Below, piece after piece: positions 17,497-26,059 of a stretch of 31,664 nucleotides of DNA (within the stretch, counting starts at the first letter, position 1; the number at the start of each line of letters is the position of its first letter). Below the pieces are notes generated by a model. That model was not told the origin of the DNA. It did no database searches and saw only the letters and a list, made by a program, of their open reading frames with translations. This DNA is from an uncultured SAR324 cluster bacterium. GTDB lineage: Bacteria > SAR324 > NAC60-12. The DNA is taken from contig CACERX010000012.1 in NCBI GenBank assembly GCA_902562015.1, positions 1-31,664 of the forward strand, read 5' to 3'. The position numbers and the translations under genes are program-made.

Positions 17497-18693
17497 TTAG
17501 CGTTCGACCAAAGCCATTTTACGGTTGAACCAGTTCATAAATGCTGAAATGACTAATGAAATAAACAAATAAGTTAAAAGGATTATAATCATTGTTTCCA
17601 TCTCCTTGCCGGTTTGCATCAGCGTTATGCCTCCAATTGTTGCAACCACATCCATGTATCCAATAGCAATAGCCAGAGAGGAGTTCTTAGTCAGGTTGAG
17701 ATATTGACTACACAAAGGGGGAATAATTACACGCAGAGCCTGGGGAATCACAATAAGTTGCAATGTCCTGTTTGGCCTGAGACCTAGCCCGTGAGCGGCC
17801 TCAGTTTGTCCTTTACTGATAGCCAGAATTCCTCCACGGACATTTTCCGCAATGAAACAAGCAGTGTAGTACGAAAGCGCGAAGGTCAAAGCTATATATT
17901 CAGGTTTAATTGAGGTTCCTCCCTTAAAGTTAAAACCTTTTAAAACTGGTGTCTCCCAAGACATTGGAGTACCCGAGACAAAAAAAGTTAAAAACGGTAA
18001 TCCAATTAAGATGGAAATTGAAATGAAGAAAACAGGATAAATTTTGCCGGTGGAGTCTTGAACTTTTTTAGCCCATTGCTTGAAAAAAAATACAATCAGA
18101 ACTGCTACAAGCATTGCTATCAAAACGTATTTAAATCCATCTTCAAAAACAGGTGTGGGTGTATAAAATCCTCTGTTGGATAAAAAAACTGTATCTGAAA
18201 TGCTGATTGCTTTTTTTGGAACAGGAAGTGTGTAGAGGAATATTCCGTAAACAAACAGAATATGCAGAAGGACCGGAACATTACGTGTGAATTCGAGGAA
18301 AACATATACAATTCTGTTTACTAACCAGTTACTTGAAAGCCTTAGGATGCCCATGGTAAAGCCTAAAATCGTAGCTATTATAACTCCTGAAAAGGCAACC
18401 AAAAGGGTATTTAGTAATCCAACTATAGCTGCGCGTGCATGTGTATCTGTAGGAGAATAAGATATTAATGGCTGGAAAGTTATATCATACCCGGCTGGAT
18501 AGTTTAAGAAACCGAAACTGAATTCTTTTCCTGCCTTTTCCAGATTAGTAGCGACGTTGTTTCCTATCATCCCCAGCAGAGAAAACAAAACCACAATTGT
18601 GATAATCTGGATAATTTTAGAACGGTGCTCCTGGTTGCGCCAAAGACGCAGCATTAAGGGAGTGAGTTCTGTCTTTGCAGAAGGTGAGTCCAT
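17497..18693 (-). CDS. aapQ: General L-amino acid ABC transporter, permease AapQ
   Basis: A 398-aa permease partner of AapM. The periplasmic segment FSFGFLNYPAGYDI and the following VGLLNTLLVAFSGVI, LRLSSNWLVNRI and FTRNVPVLLHI are the AapQ/BztB hallmarks. The EAA loop is QTEAAHGLGLRPNRTLQLIVIPQALR near residue 320. I chose the ATG at 18693. A TTG eight codons earlier (18717) also opens this frame, but neither has a good Shine-Dalgarno. The stem-loop between aapJ and this gene (18743-18783) may lower its expression relative to the binding protein. Confidence 0.93.
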   Translation of the reverse strand: MDSPSAKTELTPLMLRLWRNQEHRSKIIQIITIVVLFSLLGMIGNNVATNLEKAGKEFSFGFLNYPAGYDITFQPLISYSPTDTHARAAIVGLLNTLLVAFSGVIIATILGFTMGILRLSSNWLVNRIVYVFLEFTRNVPVLLHILFVYGIFLYTLPVPKKAISISDTVFLSNRGFYTPTPVFEDGFKYVLIAMLVAVLIVFFFKQWAKKVQDSTGKIYPVFFISISILIGLPFLTFFVSGTPMSWETPVLKGFNFKGGTSIKPEYIALTFALSYYTACFIAENVRGGILAISKGQTEAAHGLGLRPNRTLQLIVIPQALRVIIPPLCSQYLNLTKNSSLAIAIGYMDVVATIGGITLMQTGKEMETMIIILLTYLFISLVISAFMNWFNRKMALVER

Positions 18694-18742
18694 GCGGAGG
18701 AACCCCCGTTGAATCAAATGTGAAACTTAATATGAAATTTGA

Positions 18743-18783
18743 AAAAGCGTACCTACTCAAAATAGAAGAGTATGTACGCTTTT
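18743..18783 (-). terminator. Stem-loop between aapJ and aapQ (attenuator/partial terminator)
   Basis: AAAAGCGTAC (18743-18752) pairs with GTACGCTTTT (18774-18783), and TACTC (18754-18758) with GAGTA (18768-18772). One mismatch separates them and the loop is 9 bases, a 16-step stem ending in a U tract in the minus-strand transcript. Such hairpins after binding-protein genes commonly stabilise that mRNA segment and limit read-through to the permease genes. Confidence 0.75.
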
Positions 18784-18808
18784 AAGTATTTAATTTAAAT
18801 AACGAAGA

Positions 18809-19825
18809 TTAACGGAAAGGTGGTGAATACTGTAGACCCCCACGAGTCCAGAGGTCATTCAAACCACGAGCCAAGCCAATTGGAGTATTTTCGCCGATGT
18901 TGCGCTCGAAAATCTCACTATAGTTCCCAACTTGTTTTATGATTTGGTAAGCCCAGTCTTTACTCAATCCAAGCTCTTCACCCTGGCTTCCCTCAACGCC
19001 AAGCATACGAAGAATTTCCGGATTATTGGCACTCTTCATGCTGTCTACATTTGAGGATGTAACTCCCAATTCTTCGGCAGTCACTGTTGCGAGATAAACC
19101 CAGCGCACTATGTCTGCCCACTTATCGTCTCCTTGCCTTACAGCAGGTCCCAATGGCTCCTTGGAAATAATTTCCGGAAGAATCATATGGTCATTCGGAC
19201 TCGGGAATGTTGAGCGGGTTGCTGCCAGACCTGAGGCGTCAGTTGTGTAAACATCACAGCGTCCTGCCAGATATGCCGCCCGTGCCTCTGAGTTTTTCTC
19301 AATTGCAACGGCTTCGTAACTCATGTTATTTGTGCGGAAGTAGTCGGCAAGATTCAATTCTGTTGTGGTACCGGTTTGGATGCAGACCGAAGCACCGTCC
19401 AACTCTTTAGCACTCTTCACACCAAGACTTTTGTTGACCATAAAGCCTTGACCATCGTAGTAATTTACACCAACGAAAGTCAGTTTCACACCTACATCAC
19501 GAGAAAAAGTAATGGTTGTGTTACGCCACAACACATCGCCTTCACCTGAATTCAGCTTGGTGAAACGAGTTTTACCCGTTGAGGTAACAGCTTTCATTTT
19601 GGACGAATCGCCCAAAACAGCAGCTGCAGTAGCACGGCAGAAATCAATGTCGAAACCTTTCCATGTTCCACTTTCATCTGGATATGCAAATCCGGCAATA
19701 CCTGTACTAACAACACAGCGAAGCTCTCCCCGAGACTTCACATCTTCAAGTGTTCCGGCAGATACCGGTAACACTAACGCACCGACTGCAATTAAAGCCA
19801 GTGTATATTTTAATAGTGCTCTCAT
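18809..19825 (-). CDS. aapJ: General L-amino acid ABC transporter, periplasmic binding protein
   Basis: A 338-aa solute-binding protein of the AapJ/BztA type. The signal peptide is at 1-23 (cleavage after VSA, before GTLEDV). The mature part has GELRCVVSTGIAGFAYPDESGTWKGFDIDFCRA, the AapJ-like opening, then GDVLWRNTTITFSRD, SVCIQTGTTTELNLADYF and CDVYTTDASGLA. It captures L-amino acids in the periplasm and delivers them to AapQM. The ATG at 19825 has a strong AGGAG six bases upstream. It is first in the aap set, followed by a stem-loop. An inverted repeat sits in its leader at 19858-19877. Confidence 0.96.
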   Translation of the reverse strand: MRALLKYTLALIAVGALVLPVSAGTLEDVKSRGELRCVVSTGIAGFAYPDESGTWKGFDIDFCRATAAAVLGDSSKMKAVTSTGKTRFTKLNSGEGDVLWRNTTITFSRDVGVKLTFVGVNYYDGQGFMVNKSLGVKSAKELDGASVCIQTGTTTELNLADYFRTNNMSYEAVAIEKNSEARAAYLAGRCDVYTTDASGLAATRSTFPSPNDHMILPEIISKEPLGPAVRQGDDKWADIVRWVYLATVTAEELGVTSSNVDSMKSANNPEILRMLGVEGSQGEELGLSKDWAYQIIKQVGNYSEIFERNIGENTPIGLARGLNDLWTRGGLQYSPPFR

Positions 19826-19857
19826 GTTTTTCTCCTATGAACACATTTATGTTAATC

Positions 19858-19877
19858 TGTTCCAGAACAGTGGAACA
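19858..19877. promoter_or_regulatory. Perfect inverted repeat upstream of aapJ, candidate operator or leader hairpin
   Basis: TGTTCCA (19858-19864) and TGGAACA (19871-19877) are perfect 7-base arms around a 6-base spacer. A second overlapping palindrome, CTGTTC-CA-GAACAG, occupies 19857-19870. It lies about 33 bases upstream of the aapJ ATG, a natural place for a regulator site, or for a structured leader if transcribed. The regulator is unknown. Confidence 0.5.
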
Positions 19878-19985
19878 ACCTTTATTAAGCGAATCAGTTT
19901 CAGTTAAATTTATGTTTCTGTCAAGTCGAAAGGACATAAAATTAATCTATATAAAATTTATTTATTTAATTGGATAAAAGTTCTT

Positions 19986-22265
19986 TTAATTAAATAATTC
20001 ATCTATTTGAGCTTCAAACTTGGCACGCCTTTTTTTTTCCCTCATAGGGTTATTGGCATTCTGTAAATCATCTGCTGAAAATAAACCATATTGCTGCATC
20101 TTTTTTTCAAGAAATTTTGACTCACCATTGCTAATATCCCAGAAAGGATTTTCCAGATCTTCAGATTTGGAAAAGTCTTTAAGAAGATGAACTTTCCAAC
20201 CGAGAAAATTCTTTCCAAAATCAGTACGTCTATAAAGACAACGCAACATATACATCCTTTTAAATTCCTGCATAGAAATTCCAAATTGGAAAACTGCTTC
20301 CGGAAACTTCCATTCCCATCCAGAATTAAATTCTTTCAATAAGCTCTCCATGTACTGATTCTCATTTTTAGGAACTTTTATTTTCTTGGGTGATTTCCTA
20401 GTTAATTTTTCATCCAGTAGTGGTGTTGTTTTGAACACTCCTCTATCACTGGCATCGTACAATTTATGTTTGCTCCTTGGAATTTCCCCTTCAAGAATAC
20501 GGATGATCTCAAATCTATCTCGTGTAACAGTCCAATTTGATTTACCAGTTTGCAACCATTTAATTGTTTGATTTTTCTCATGTTGTTCTTCTATTAGTAT
20601 TCTGTTTTCCTTTGCTAGTATCCATTCCATCACTTCTGCGCGAGAGGATGCACGAACGTATAAACATCGATTTCTGCCTTTATTCCTATTTTCAAGAACA
20701 AGAAATACCTGCCGTCCTTTGCTTTCCGTAATTCTTATCCAGCCTATTGGTAATTTTTTAAGCCATTGCCCAAAATCAGAAAATGAATAGGTATTTTCCT
20801 CTAAACTATTCTTTTCAAGTTGGTCATAATGTGACTGTGCAGTTTGTGTAAGTTTTTTTCTAGATGGTTTAAATCTATCCTTGATATATTCAGGCCAGGG
20901 CAGAAACAATTCAGGGATTTTGAAACGAGGTAGACTTATTTCAAGAAACTTCCGTAGTTCACGCTCTGAAGATGAGACAGAACTTTCAACAAAAGCAACA
21001 GGTCTTTGACCAAATTCAGGGTCTTTAACTGCAACCACAGCAACACGTTCTGTGCCTGGAAACTGAAGAAGAGAGCTTTCAATTTCTTCCGGATGGATAT
21101 TTTCACCTCCAGAAATAAACATGTTGTCTTTGCGTCCTGAGACTATCAGGTAATCATTTTTGGCAGCTAATTGTGGTTGATTTGTTTTTTTTTCAAGGCT
21201 TATCCTATTAAGATATGTCTTTTTATAATTTTTTATTAAGTAACCTGTATCACCGCTTGAAAACCAGCCTTGATTGTCAAAAGGCTGTTTAAGGCCAGAT
21301 TTTGAGAGATAACCGCAGAAAAGTGTTTTTCCTCGAAGCTCTATTTCGTTTTGTGATGAAATTCTCACTTCACGGAAAGGGAGCACTTCCCCGGTTGCTA
21401 ACCATCCCTTTTTTGTTTTTACAGGGCACGATGTAGCAACTTGCGAGGCCATTTCGGTTGAACCATAGGTTGTCTTAAGTTTCAATCCAAGCCTTGAAGA
21501 TTGTTCCATTAATGATTCAGGTATTGCTGAACCTCCAAGTAAAATAAGCTTCATCTTACGTAAAAAATTACTTCCTTTGTCTGTTTTTAAAATGCGCTGC
21601 AACTGAGTTGGTACCAATGAAAGATGAGTGATTTGATTTTTCTCTATGTTTTGAATCAATGATTTGTTTTTAGAAGGAATAACAATGGAAGAACCAGAAA
21701 GCAATGACCTGAAAAAGATAGCAAGTCCTCCTACGTGAAAAAGTGGTAATGACAAAAGCCATCGGTCACCAGGTTTCAATTGCATTATCCCATTAGAACC
21801 CAACGCACTAAAAAAATGGTTAGCTAGAGTATGTACAACTGCTTTTGGGAAACCACTGCTTCCAGAAGTAAATATGATAGTGCTCCAAGCATCGGGATTC
21901 AATAGCGGCATTTCTCTTGTAATTTTGGACTTAGAATTTTTTTGTTTATAATTCTCCAAAAAAGTGAAATTACATTTTACTTCTTGAAGTAGTTCTTCCA
22001 TTTTTTTTGGTGGAAATTTTGGGTCCAATGGGACAACTATTCCTTCCCGCATCCAAATGGCCGTCATTGCAAGCAGCAGGAATTCGTAATTTTCAGAACA
22101 AAGACCGATTCGTTTTTGAGGACAAGTGCTTAAAGTATCGCTTAAAAGACAGGCTTCATTAAAAAATTCAGCAAAAGTCCAACTTTGTTCTTCATTTATC
22201 AGTAGGGGAAGATCTTTGTAACTTTCGTACAACTGGTTTAGCAGGTTTTTATTTATTTCAGCCAT
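19986..22265 (-). CDS. menE: o-Succinylbenzoate-CoA ligase with a long unknown C-terminal extension
   Basis: 759 aa from the ATG at 22265. Residues 1-485 form an adenylate-forming ligase: P-loop TSGSSGFPKAV (133-143), YGSTEMA (267-273), the SGD motif (337-339), SGRKDNMFISGGENIHPEEIE (376-396) and a C-terminal lysine region near PSRKKL. About 20 extra residues separate the SGD and GRKDN motifs. Residues 487-759 are an additional, Lys/Glu/Trp-rich domain that I do not recognise; normal MenE is about 450-490 aa. It forms OSB-CoA from o-succinylbenzoate in menaquinone synthesis. A TTG at 22277 also opens the frame but overlaps menC; the ATG lies 5 bases after the menC stop. MenE assignment rests on both motifs and position. 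Confidence 0.85.
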   Translation of the reverse strand: MAEINKNLLNQLYESYKDLPLLINEEQSWTFAEFFNEACLLSDTLSTCPQKRIGLCSENYEFLLLAMTAIWMREGIVVPLDPKFPPKKMEELLQEVKCNFTFLENYKQKNSKSKITREMPLLNPDAWSTIIFTSGSSGFPKAVVHTLANHFFSALGSNGIMQLKPGDRWLLSLPLFHVGGLAIFFRSLLSGSSIVIPSKNKSLIQNIEKNQITHLSLVPTQLQRILKTDKGSNFLRKMKLILLGGSAIPESLMEQSSRLGLKLKTTYGSTEMASQVATSCPVKTKKGWLATGEVLPFREVRISSQNEIELRGKTLFCGYLSKSGLKQPFDNQGWFSSGDTGYLIKNYKKTYLNRISLEKKTNQPQLAAKNDYLIVSGRKDNMFISGGENIHPEEIESSLLQFPGTERVAVVAVKDPEFGQRPVAFVESSVSSSERELRKFLEISLPRFKIPELFLPWPEYIKDRFKPSRKKLTQTAQSHYDQLEKNSLEENTYSFSDFGQWLKKLPIGWIRITESKGRQVFLVLENRNKGRNRCLYVRASSRAEVMEWILAKENRILIEEQHEKNQTIKWLQTGKSNWTVTRDRFEIIRILEGEIPRSKHKLYDASDRGVFKTTPLLDEKLTRKSPKKIKVPKNENQYMESLLKEFNSGWEWKFPEAVFQFGISMQEFKRMYMLRCLYRRTDFGKNFLGWKVHLLKDFSKSEDLENPFWDISNGESKFLEKKMQQYGLFSADDLQNANNPMREKKRRAKFEAQIDELFN

Positions 22266-22270
22266 TATTT

Positions 22271-23359
22271 TTACCAATAACCCTGAGAAATTTTTTTAAG
22301 ATAATTCTTATTTGCAATTGGCCACGAGTTAGGGAAGAAATAATTCCCATTTGAAATTGAAAAAGGAGGATTCCCCAAGTCATTTTGAAAGAATTTTGCA
22401 CTATCAAGTCCTGCAGGTGTTTTTTTACTCAACAGACACAGGCATGTAAAGGCTATCCAGTTAAGTCCAATTCCACTTTCCATGTTGCTACTTATAACTG
22501 CCTGCATTTTGTGCTTTTCGGCATGTTTGATCCATAAAAGTGTATTTGCCCACCCACCCAAAATACCTGGTTTCAAAATCAATGTACTTACTGCAGAATT
22601 TGGTATTTCAACAGGGTCAGGATTAGTCCATAATGTTTCGTCAAGAGCGACACGTATACCTGTGTGCTCATGAAGTTTTTCAAGATGTTTAAAATTTCTG
22701 AGTGGCTCTTCGCAATATTCAACATTAAAGTCCCTTATTCCAATAGCAAACTCTGTTGCTTGTTTAAATTCCCATCCGCGGTTTGCATCGACACGTAAGG
22801 CAATTTGATTTCCAAAAATTTTTTTTGCAATTTCCACCCTTTTTAAATCTTCATCTACTTTGAATTGCCCCACTTTTAATTTTACAGCCCTAAATCCATG
22901 AAGTTTAATTTGTTCACATTGGTACCTTAAATCATCTCCGGAACCTGTGACCAGAGCATTCACTGGAATTTGCTTTGATGCAATTTTGTTTTCTGTACTC
23001 TCTCCTTTAAAAGTTACTTCCGCTCTCGGGGTAATTTTTTCCTCTAAATCAAATTTTTTAAATAATTTTCGCCATGCCATTTCAAATCCAAATCTGACTG
23101 ACGGAGGTAAGGATTTGAAAATATCATGGTTTTGAAGGAAAGATTTAGAAAGGAATGTTTTTAGTTGATTTTCTGCATGTGATAAGGACTCCAAGTGCAT
23201 TGACGGCATTGGTGATATTTCACCTTCACCAAAGTTTCCTGTTTGGTCGTAAAGGCGCAAAATAATGCCTTTTCTTAACTTCAGTGTACGACCAAGCATT
23301 CTCAACGGATTTTTTAAAGGAAGAGAATATTTGTAAAGTTCCCAGCGACAGGAATTCAT
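22271..23359 (-). CDS. menC: o-Succinylbenzoate synthase
   Basis: A 362-aa enolase-superfamily enzyme. The catalytic KxK is in AVKLKVG (K160, K162). Metal ligands are D191 (LRVDANRG), E217/E218 (YCEEPL) and D240 (VALDET), with the opposite catalytic lysine in LILKPG (K263). It dehydrates SHCHC to o-succinylbenzoate, the step before MenE. The frame also opens with an ATG at 23377, which would overlap menA. The ATG at 23359 is preferred because it has an upstream AGG about 7 bases away, lies 2 bases beyond the menA stop, and gives the N-terminus expected for the family (SCRWELYKYSLPLKNPL). Confidence 0.9.
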   Translation of the reverse strand: MNSCRWELYKYSLPLKNPLRMLGRTLKLRKGIILRLYDQTGNFGEGEISPMPSMHLESLSHAENQLKTFLSKSFLQNHDIFKSLPPSVRFGFEMAWRKLFKKFDLEEKITPRAEVTFKGESTENKIASKQIPVNALVTGSGDDLRYQCEQIKLHGFRAVKLKVGQFKVDEDLKRVEIAKKIFGNQIALRVDANRGWEFKQATEFAIGIRDFNVEYCEEPLRNFKHLEKLHEHTGIRVALDETLWTNPDPVEIPNSAVSTLILKPGILGGWANTLLWIKHAEKHKMQAVISSNMESGIGLNWIAFTCLCLLSKKTPAGLDSAKFFQNDLGNPPFSISNGNYFFPNSWPIANKNYLKKISQGYW

Positions 23360-23361
23360 AA

Positions 23362-24252
23362 TTAACCTATCCACCATCCGATTGAAAAAAGGCTGCTGTA
23401 AAGAATTATCAGCTTGCCTGAAGTACTTAATGCCTGGTTCAACTTACTGCCGCTTACTCCGGAAATAATCTGACGAATTGCTGAGTAACCAGGAATAATT
23501 ATCAGAGCTGAAATACATGCATACCATTTCCCGTTTAACCATAGAGCAAGAAAAAAGGGTAGCATCATTGCGGAAGTAAAAAGTGCAAAGAATTCAGTTC
23601 GGGCAAAAGTAGGACCATAACGTACTGCAAGTGTCAGTTTTCCTGCTTTTCTGTCAGTTGGTTCATCTCGTAAATTATTAACAACAAGAAGAGCTGTTGC
23701 CAATAATCCGGGACCTAAACCGGCAAAAAAAACTATTTCCGTTACCTCTAATGCCTGCACATAAAAAGTTCCGCAAACAGCAACTGGACCAAAAAATATC
23801 AGTACAAATAAATCTCCAAGTCCAACATAACCCAGTGGCCATGGGCCGGCTGTGTAAAGTATACCCGAAGCGATGGAAAGCAGTCCTATTATAACTATTG
23901 GCCATCCTCCTCGATAAACAAGGTACAAGCCTACCAATATCGCAAATCCGAATGTAAGTACAAAATTTCGGAACATCGTTTTGGGTGCAACGAGTCCAGC
24001 TTGAGTCACACGCAAAGGTCCCAAACGTTCTTCATTGTCAGCACCCTTGAGATAGTCAAAATAGTCGTTGGCAAAGTTTGTTCCTATTTGGATTAAAAGA
24101 GCTCCTGCAAGAGCAGCAAATGCGGCTCCAGCATGGCCCTGTCCTCCCGCAAAAGCCATAGTTGTACCGATCATTACAGGCGCAATAGCAGCAGAAAGCG
24201 TTTTTGGACGAACTGCCAAAAACAAAACCCGGAAATGTTGCTTGGGTTTCAT
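23362..24252 (-). CDS. menA: 1,4-Dihydroxy-2-naphthoate polyprenyltransferase
   Basis: A 296-aa UbiA-family membrane enzyme with about eight to nine hydrophobic helices. The first Asp-rich motif is [25 protein letters not shown] (Mg-diphosphate binding) and the second is [22 protein letters not shown]. Both are typical of MenA, not of UbiA (4-hydroxybenzoate). It attaches the isoprenoid tail to DHNA, giving demethylmenaquinone at the inner membrane. The ATG at 24252 overlaps the menB TGA (ATGA, 24249-24252), so translation is likely coupled. menC follows after 2 bases. Confidence 0.95.
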   Translation of the reverse strand: MKPKQHFRVLFLAVRPKTLSAAIAPVMIGTTMAFAGGQGHAGAAFAALAGALLIQIGTNFANDYFDYLKGADNEERLGPLRVTQAGLVAPKTMFRNFVLTFGFAILVGLYLVYRGGWPIVIIGLLSIASGILYTAGPWPLGYVGLGDLFVLIFFGPVAVCGTFYVQALEVTEIVFFAGLGPGLLATALLVVNNLRDEPTDRKAGKLTLAVRYGPTFARTEFFALFTSAMMLPFFLALWLNGKWYACISALIIIPGYSAIRQIISGVSGSKLNQALSTSGKLIILYSSLFSIGWWIG

Positions 24253-25076
24253 GGCTCGCGGGTAAATTTGCTAAAATCTGGTTTCCGTTTTTCCAAGTAT
24301 GCGTTCCTTCCTTCCTGGCCTTCCTCTGACATATAAAAAAGCATTGTGGCGTTACCTGCCAGTTCCTGAATGCCTGCTTGACCGTCACAATCTGCGTTCA
24401 TTGCCGATTTCAAACAGCGTAGAGCCATTGGAGAATTCTTTAGCATTTCCCTTGACCACTGTAGTGTTTCCTCTTCCAGATTTTCTAGTGGTACAACAGA
24501 GTTTACAAGTCCCATATCAAGGGCCTGCTGGGCATTATATTGGCGGCAGAGAAACCAGATTTCCCTAGCTTTTTTTTGCCCAACAATTCTTGCCAGATAA
24601 CTTGATCCGTAACCTCCGTCAAATGAACCTACTTTGGGACCTGTCTGGCCAAAGATAGCATTATCTGCAGCAATGGTAAGATCACATACTACATGCAAAA
24701 CGTGTCCTCCGCCAATAGCATAGCCCGCTACCATGGCTACGATTGGCTTTGGACATGATCTTATTTCACGCTGAAAATCTAAAACATTAAGCCTTGAATG
24801 ACCAGTTTCATTGTCCTTATATCCGGAGTCTCCACGCACGCGTTGGTCACCTCCGGAGCAGAATGCCTTTTCACCCTCTCCTGTTAAGATTATTACACCT
24901 ATATCTGTGTCTTCTCGAGAATCTTCCAATGCACTTCGCATTTCACGGATCGTGAGAGGTCGGAATGCATTTCTAACCTCCGGACGATTGATTGTGATTT
25001 TTGCTATTCCCTCATCTGATTTTACATATTTTATGTCAGTGTAGCTCCCGCATGTTTCCCAGTATTTTTCGCTCAT
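24249..25076 (-). CDS. menB: 1,4-Dihydroxy-2-naphthoyl-CoA synthase
   Basis: A 275-aa crotonase-fold enzyme. It has the oxyanion-hole elements AFCSGGDQ (71-78) and [18 protein letters not shown] (120-137), and [20 protein letters not shown] (144-163), the diagnostic MenB active-site loop. It cyclises OSB-CoA to DHNA-CoA. The frame is open further upstream to 25181, but those 35 codons look non-coding (AT-rich, no family match). The ATG at 25076 gives [10 protein letters not shown], the expected N-terminus, with a weak GGA element upstream. It is first gene of the menB-A-C-E operon and divergent from rplU. Confidence 0.95.
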   Translation of the reverse strand: MSEKYWETCGSYTDIKYVKSDEGIAKITINRPEVRNAFRPLTIREMRSALEDSREDTDIGVIILTGEGEKAFCSGGDQRVRGDSGYKDNETGHSRLNVLDFQREIRSCPKPIVAMVAGYAIGGGHVLHVVCDLTIAADNAIFGQTGPKVGSFDGGYGSSYLARIVGQKKAREIWFLCRQYNAQQALDMGLVNSVVPLENLEEETLQWSREMLKNSPMALRCLKSAMNADCDGQAGIQELAGNATMLFYMSEEGQEGRNAYLEKRKPDFSKFTREP

Positions 25077-25265
25077 TATGTTCCATTGTTGAGAAATTTT
25101 ATTAATTAAGATTATATTTTCCATTTTAGCATAGGTCCCAACTCTAGACGATAAAAATCTGGTAGTTTTTTTTGCGAACAATATCTATTAAAAGACTTGA
25201 TTTGGATTATCAAAAAGTGTGAAAATGATATGTCTTTTATAATTCTAAAAATAAATATTTTAAAT

Positions 25266-25760
25266 ATGTTTGCAATAATTCGTGCTGATGGTAAGCAGTA
25301 CCGGGTTGCTAAGGGCGACATCATTCGATTTGATAGAATGAAATCAGAGCCAGGGGACTCATTTGAAACAAGCCAGGTATTGGCCATTGCTGAAGAGGAT
25401 AACAAGCTGAAGATAGGCAGTCCTGTGGTGGAAGGTGCAAAAGTTGAAGGTACTGTTCTGGAGCACGGTAAGGACAAGAAAATTATCGTTTTTAAAAGGA
25501 AGCGTAGAAAGACCTACCGCAGAAAGTATGGTCATCGCCAAGACCACACTCTCGTTATGATAGATAAAATAAGTGCGAAGTCATCTACAGCTAAAAAGAC
25601 GGTGCAGAAAAAGGTGGTGGAAGAAAGTGCTGAACCACAAAAGATTTCAGCAAAAAAACCCGCGGCTAAAAAGACTTTAGCAAAAAAACCTGCGGCTAAA
25701 AAGACTTTAGCAAAAAAACCCGTTGCAAAGAAAACGAAAGAAGATCAACATACTTCATAG
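25266..25760 (+). CDS. rplU: 50S ribosomal protein L21 with a lysine-rich repeat tail
   Basis: 164 aa. Residues 1-103 are a normal L21 ([18 protein letters not shown]... [18 protein letters not shown], then DHTLVMID). The remaining roughly 60 residues are a low-complexity, strongly basic tail with repeats of [10 protein letters not shown], like the tails of histone H1 or some bacterial nucleoid proteins. L21 binds 23S rRNA in the large subunit. An earlier Met opens the frame at 25197, but the family start is the ATG at 25266. No clear Shine-Dalgarno precedes it. rpmA follows after 8 bases. Confidence 0.96.
   Translation: MFAIIRADGKQYRVAKGDIIRFDRMKSEPGDSFETSQVLAIAEEDNKLKIGSPVVEGAKVEGTVLEHGKDKKIIVFKRKRRKTYRRKYGHRQDHTLVMIDKISAKSSTAKKTVQKKVVEESAEPQKISAKKPAAKKTLAKKPAAKKTLAKKPVAKKTKEDQHTS
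25651..25740 (+). repeat. 30-bp tandem repeats encoding the L21 tail
   Basis: Two consecutive 30-base units (25651-25680 and 25681-25710) differ at one base, and a third decayed copy runs to about 25740. Each encodes a 10-residue K/A/P/T-rich unit. The near identity of units one and two points to recent duplication. Confidence 0.85.
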
Positions 25761-25768
25761 ATACAACC

Positions 25769-26056
25769 ATGGCACACAAAAAAGCAGCTGGAAGCAGTCG
25801 TAATGGAAGAGATTCTCAAGGACAGAGAAGAGGTGTGAAAAAATTTGGCGGAGAACTTGTAAAAGCAGGGAATATACTTGTACGTCAAGTTGGCTCAACT
25901 TTCCATGCAGGTACAAACGTCGGTACGGGGAAAGATTACACTTTGTTTTCCAAGGTTCCAGGTCACGTTAAGTTCAGTCAAAAAGGAAACGGGAAACATA
26001 AAAGAAAATATATCAGTGTAGTACCACTGGATGAAGCGGTCTCTGCTTCTGTTTGA
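25769..26056 (+). CDS. rpmA: 50S ribosomal protein L27
   Basis: A 95-aa protein with the classic L27 start [28 protein letters not shown], the flexible N-terminus that reaches the peptidyl-transferase centre, and then [28 protein letters not shown]. It is directly after rplU (8 bases), the conserved pairing. The next gene is trpS, only 3 bases away, where obgE is more usual. Confidence 0.97.
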   Translation: MAHKKAAGSSRNGRDSQGQRRGVKKFGGELVKAGNILVRQVGSTFHAGTNVGTGKDYTLFSKVPGHVKFSQKGNGKHKRKYISVVPLDEAVSASV

Positions 26057-26059
26057 AAT

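Noticed and set aside
19919..19924. Perfect TTGACA on the minus strand upstream of aapJ
   Set aside because: No acceptable -10 hexamer lies 16-18 bases downstream, so no promoter is called.
25077..25181. N-terminal extension of menB to an upstream ATG
   Set aside because: The added residues are AT-rich with no family match, and the MenB family starts at MSEKYW-like sequence.
25197..25265. N-terminal extension of rplU to an upstream ATG
   Set aside because: L21 proteins begin at MFAII; the extra 23 residues match nothing in the family.
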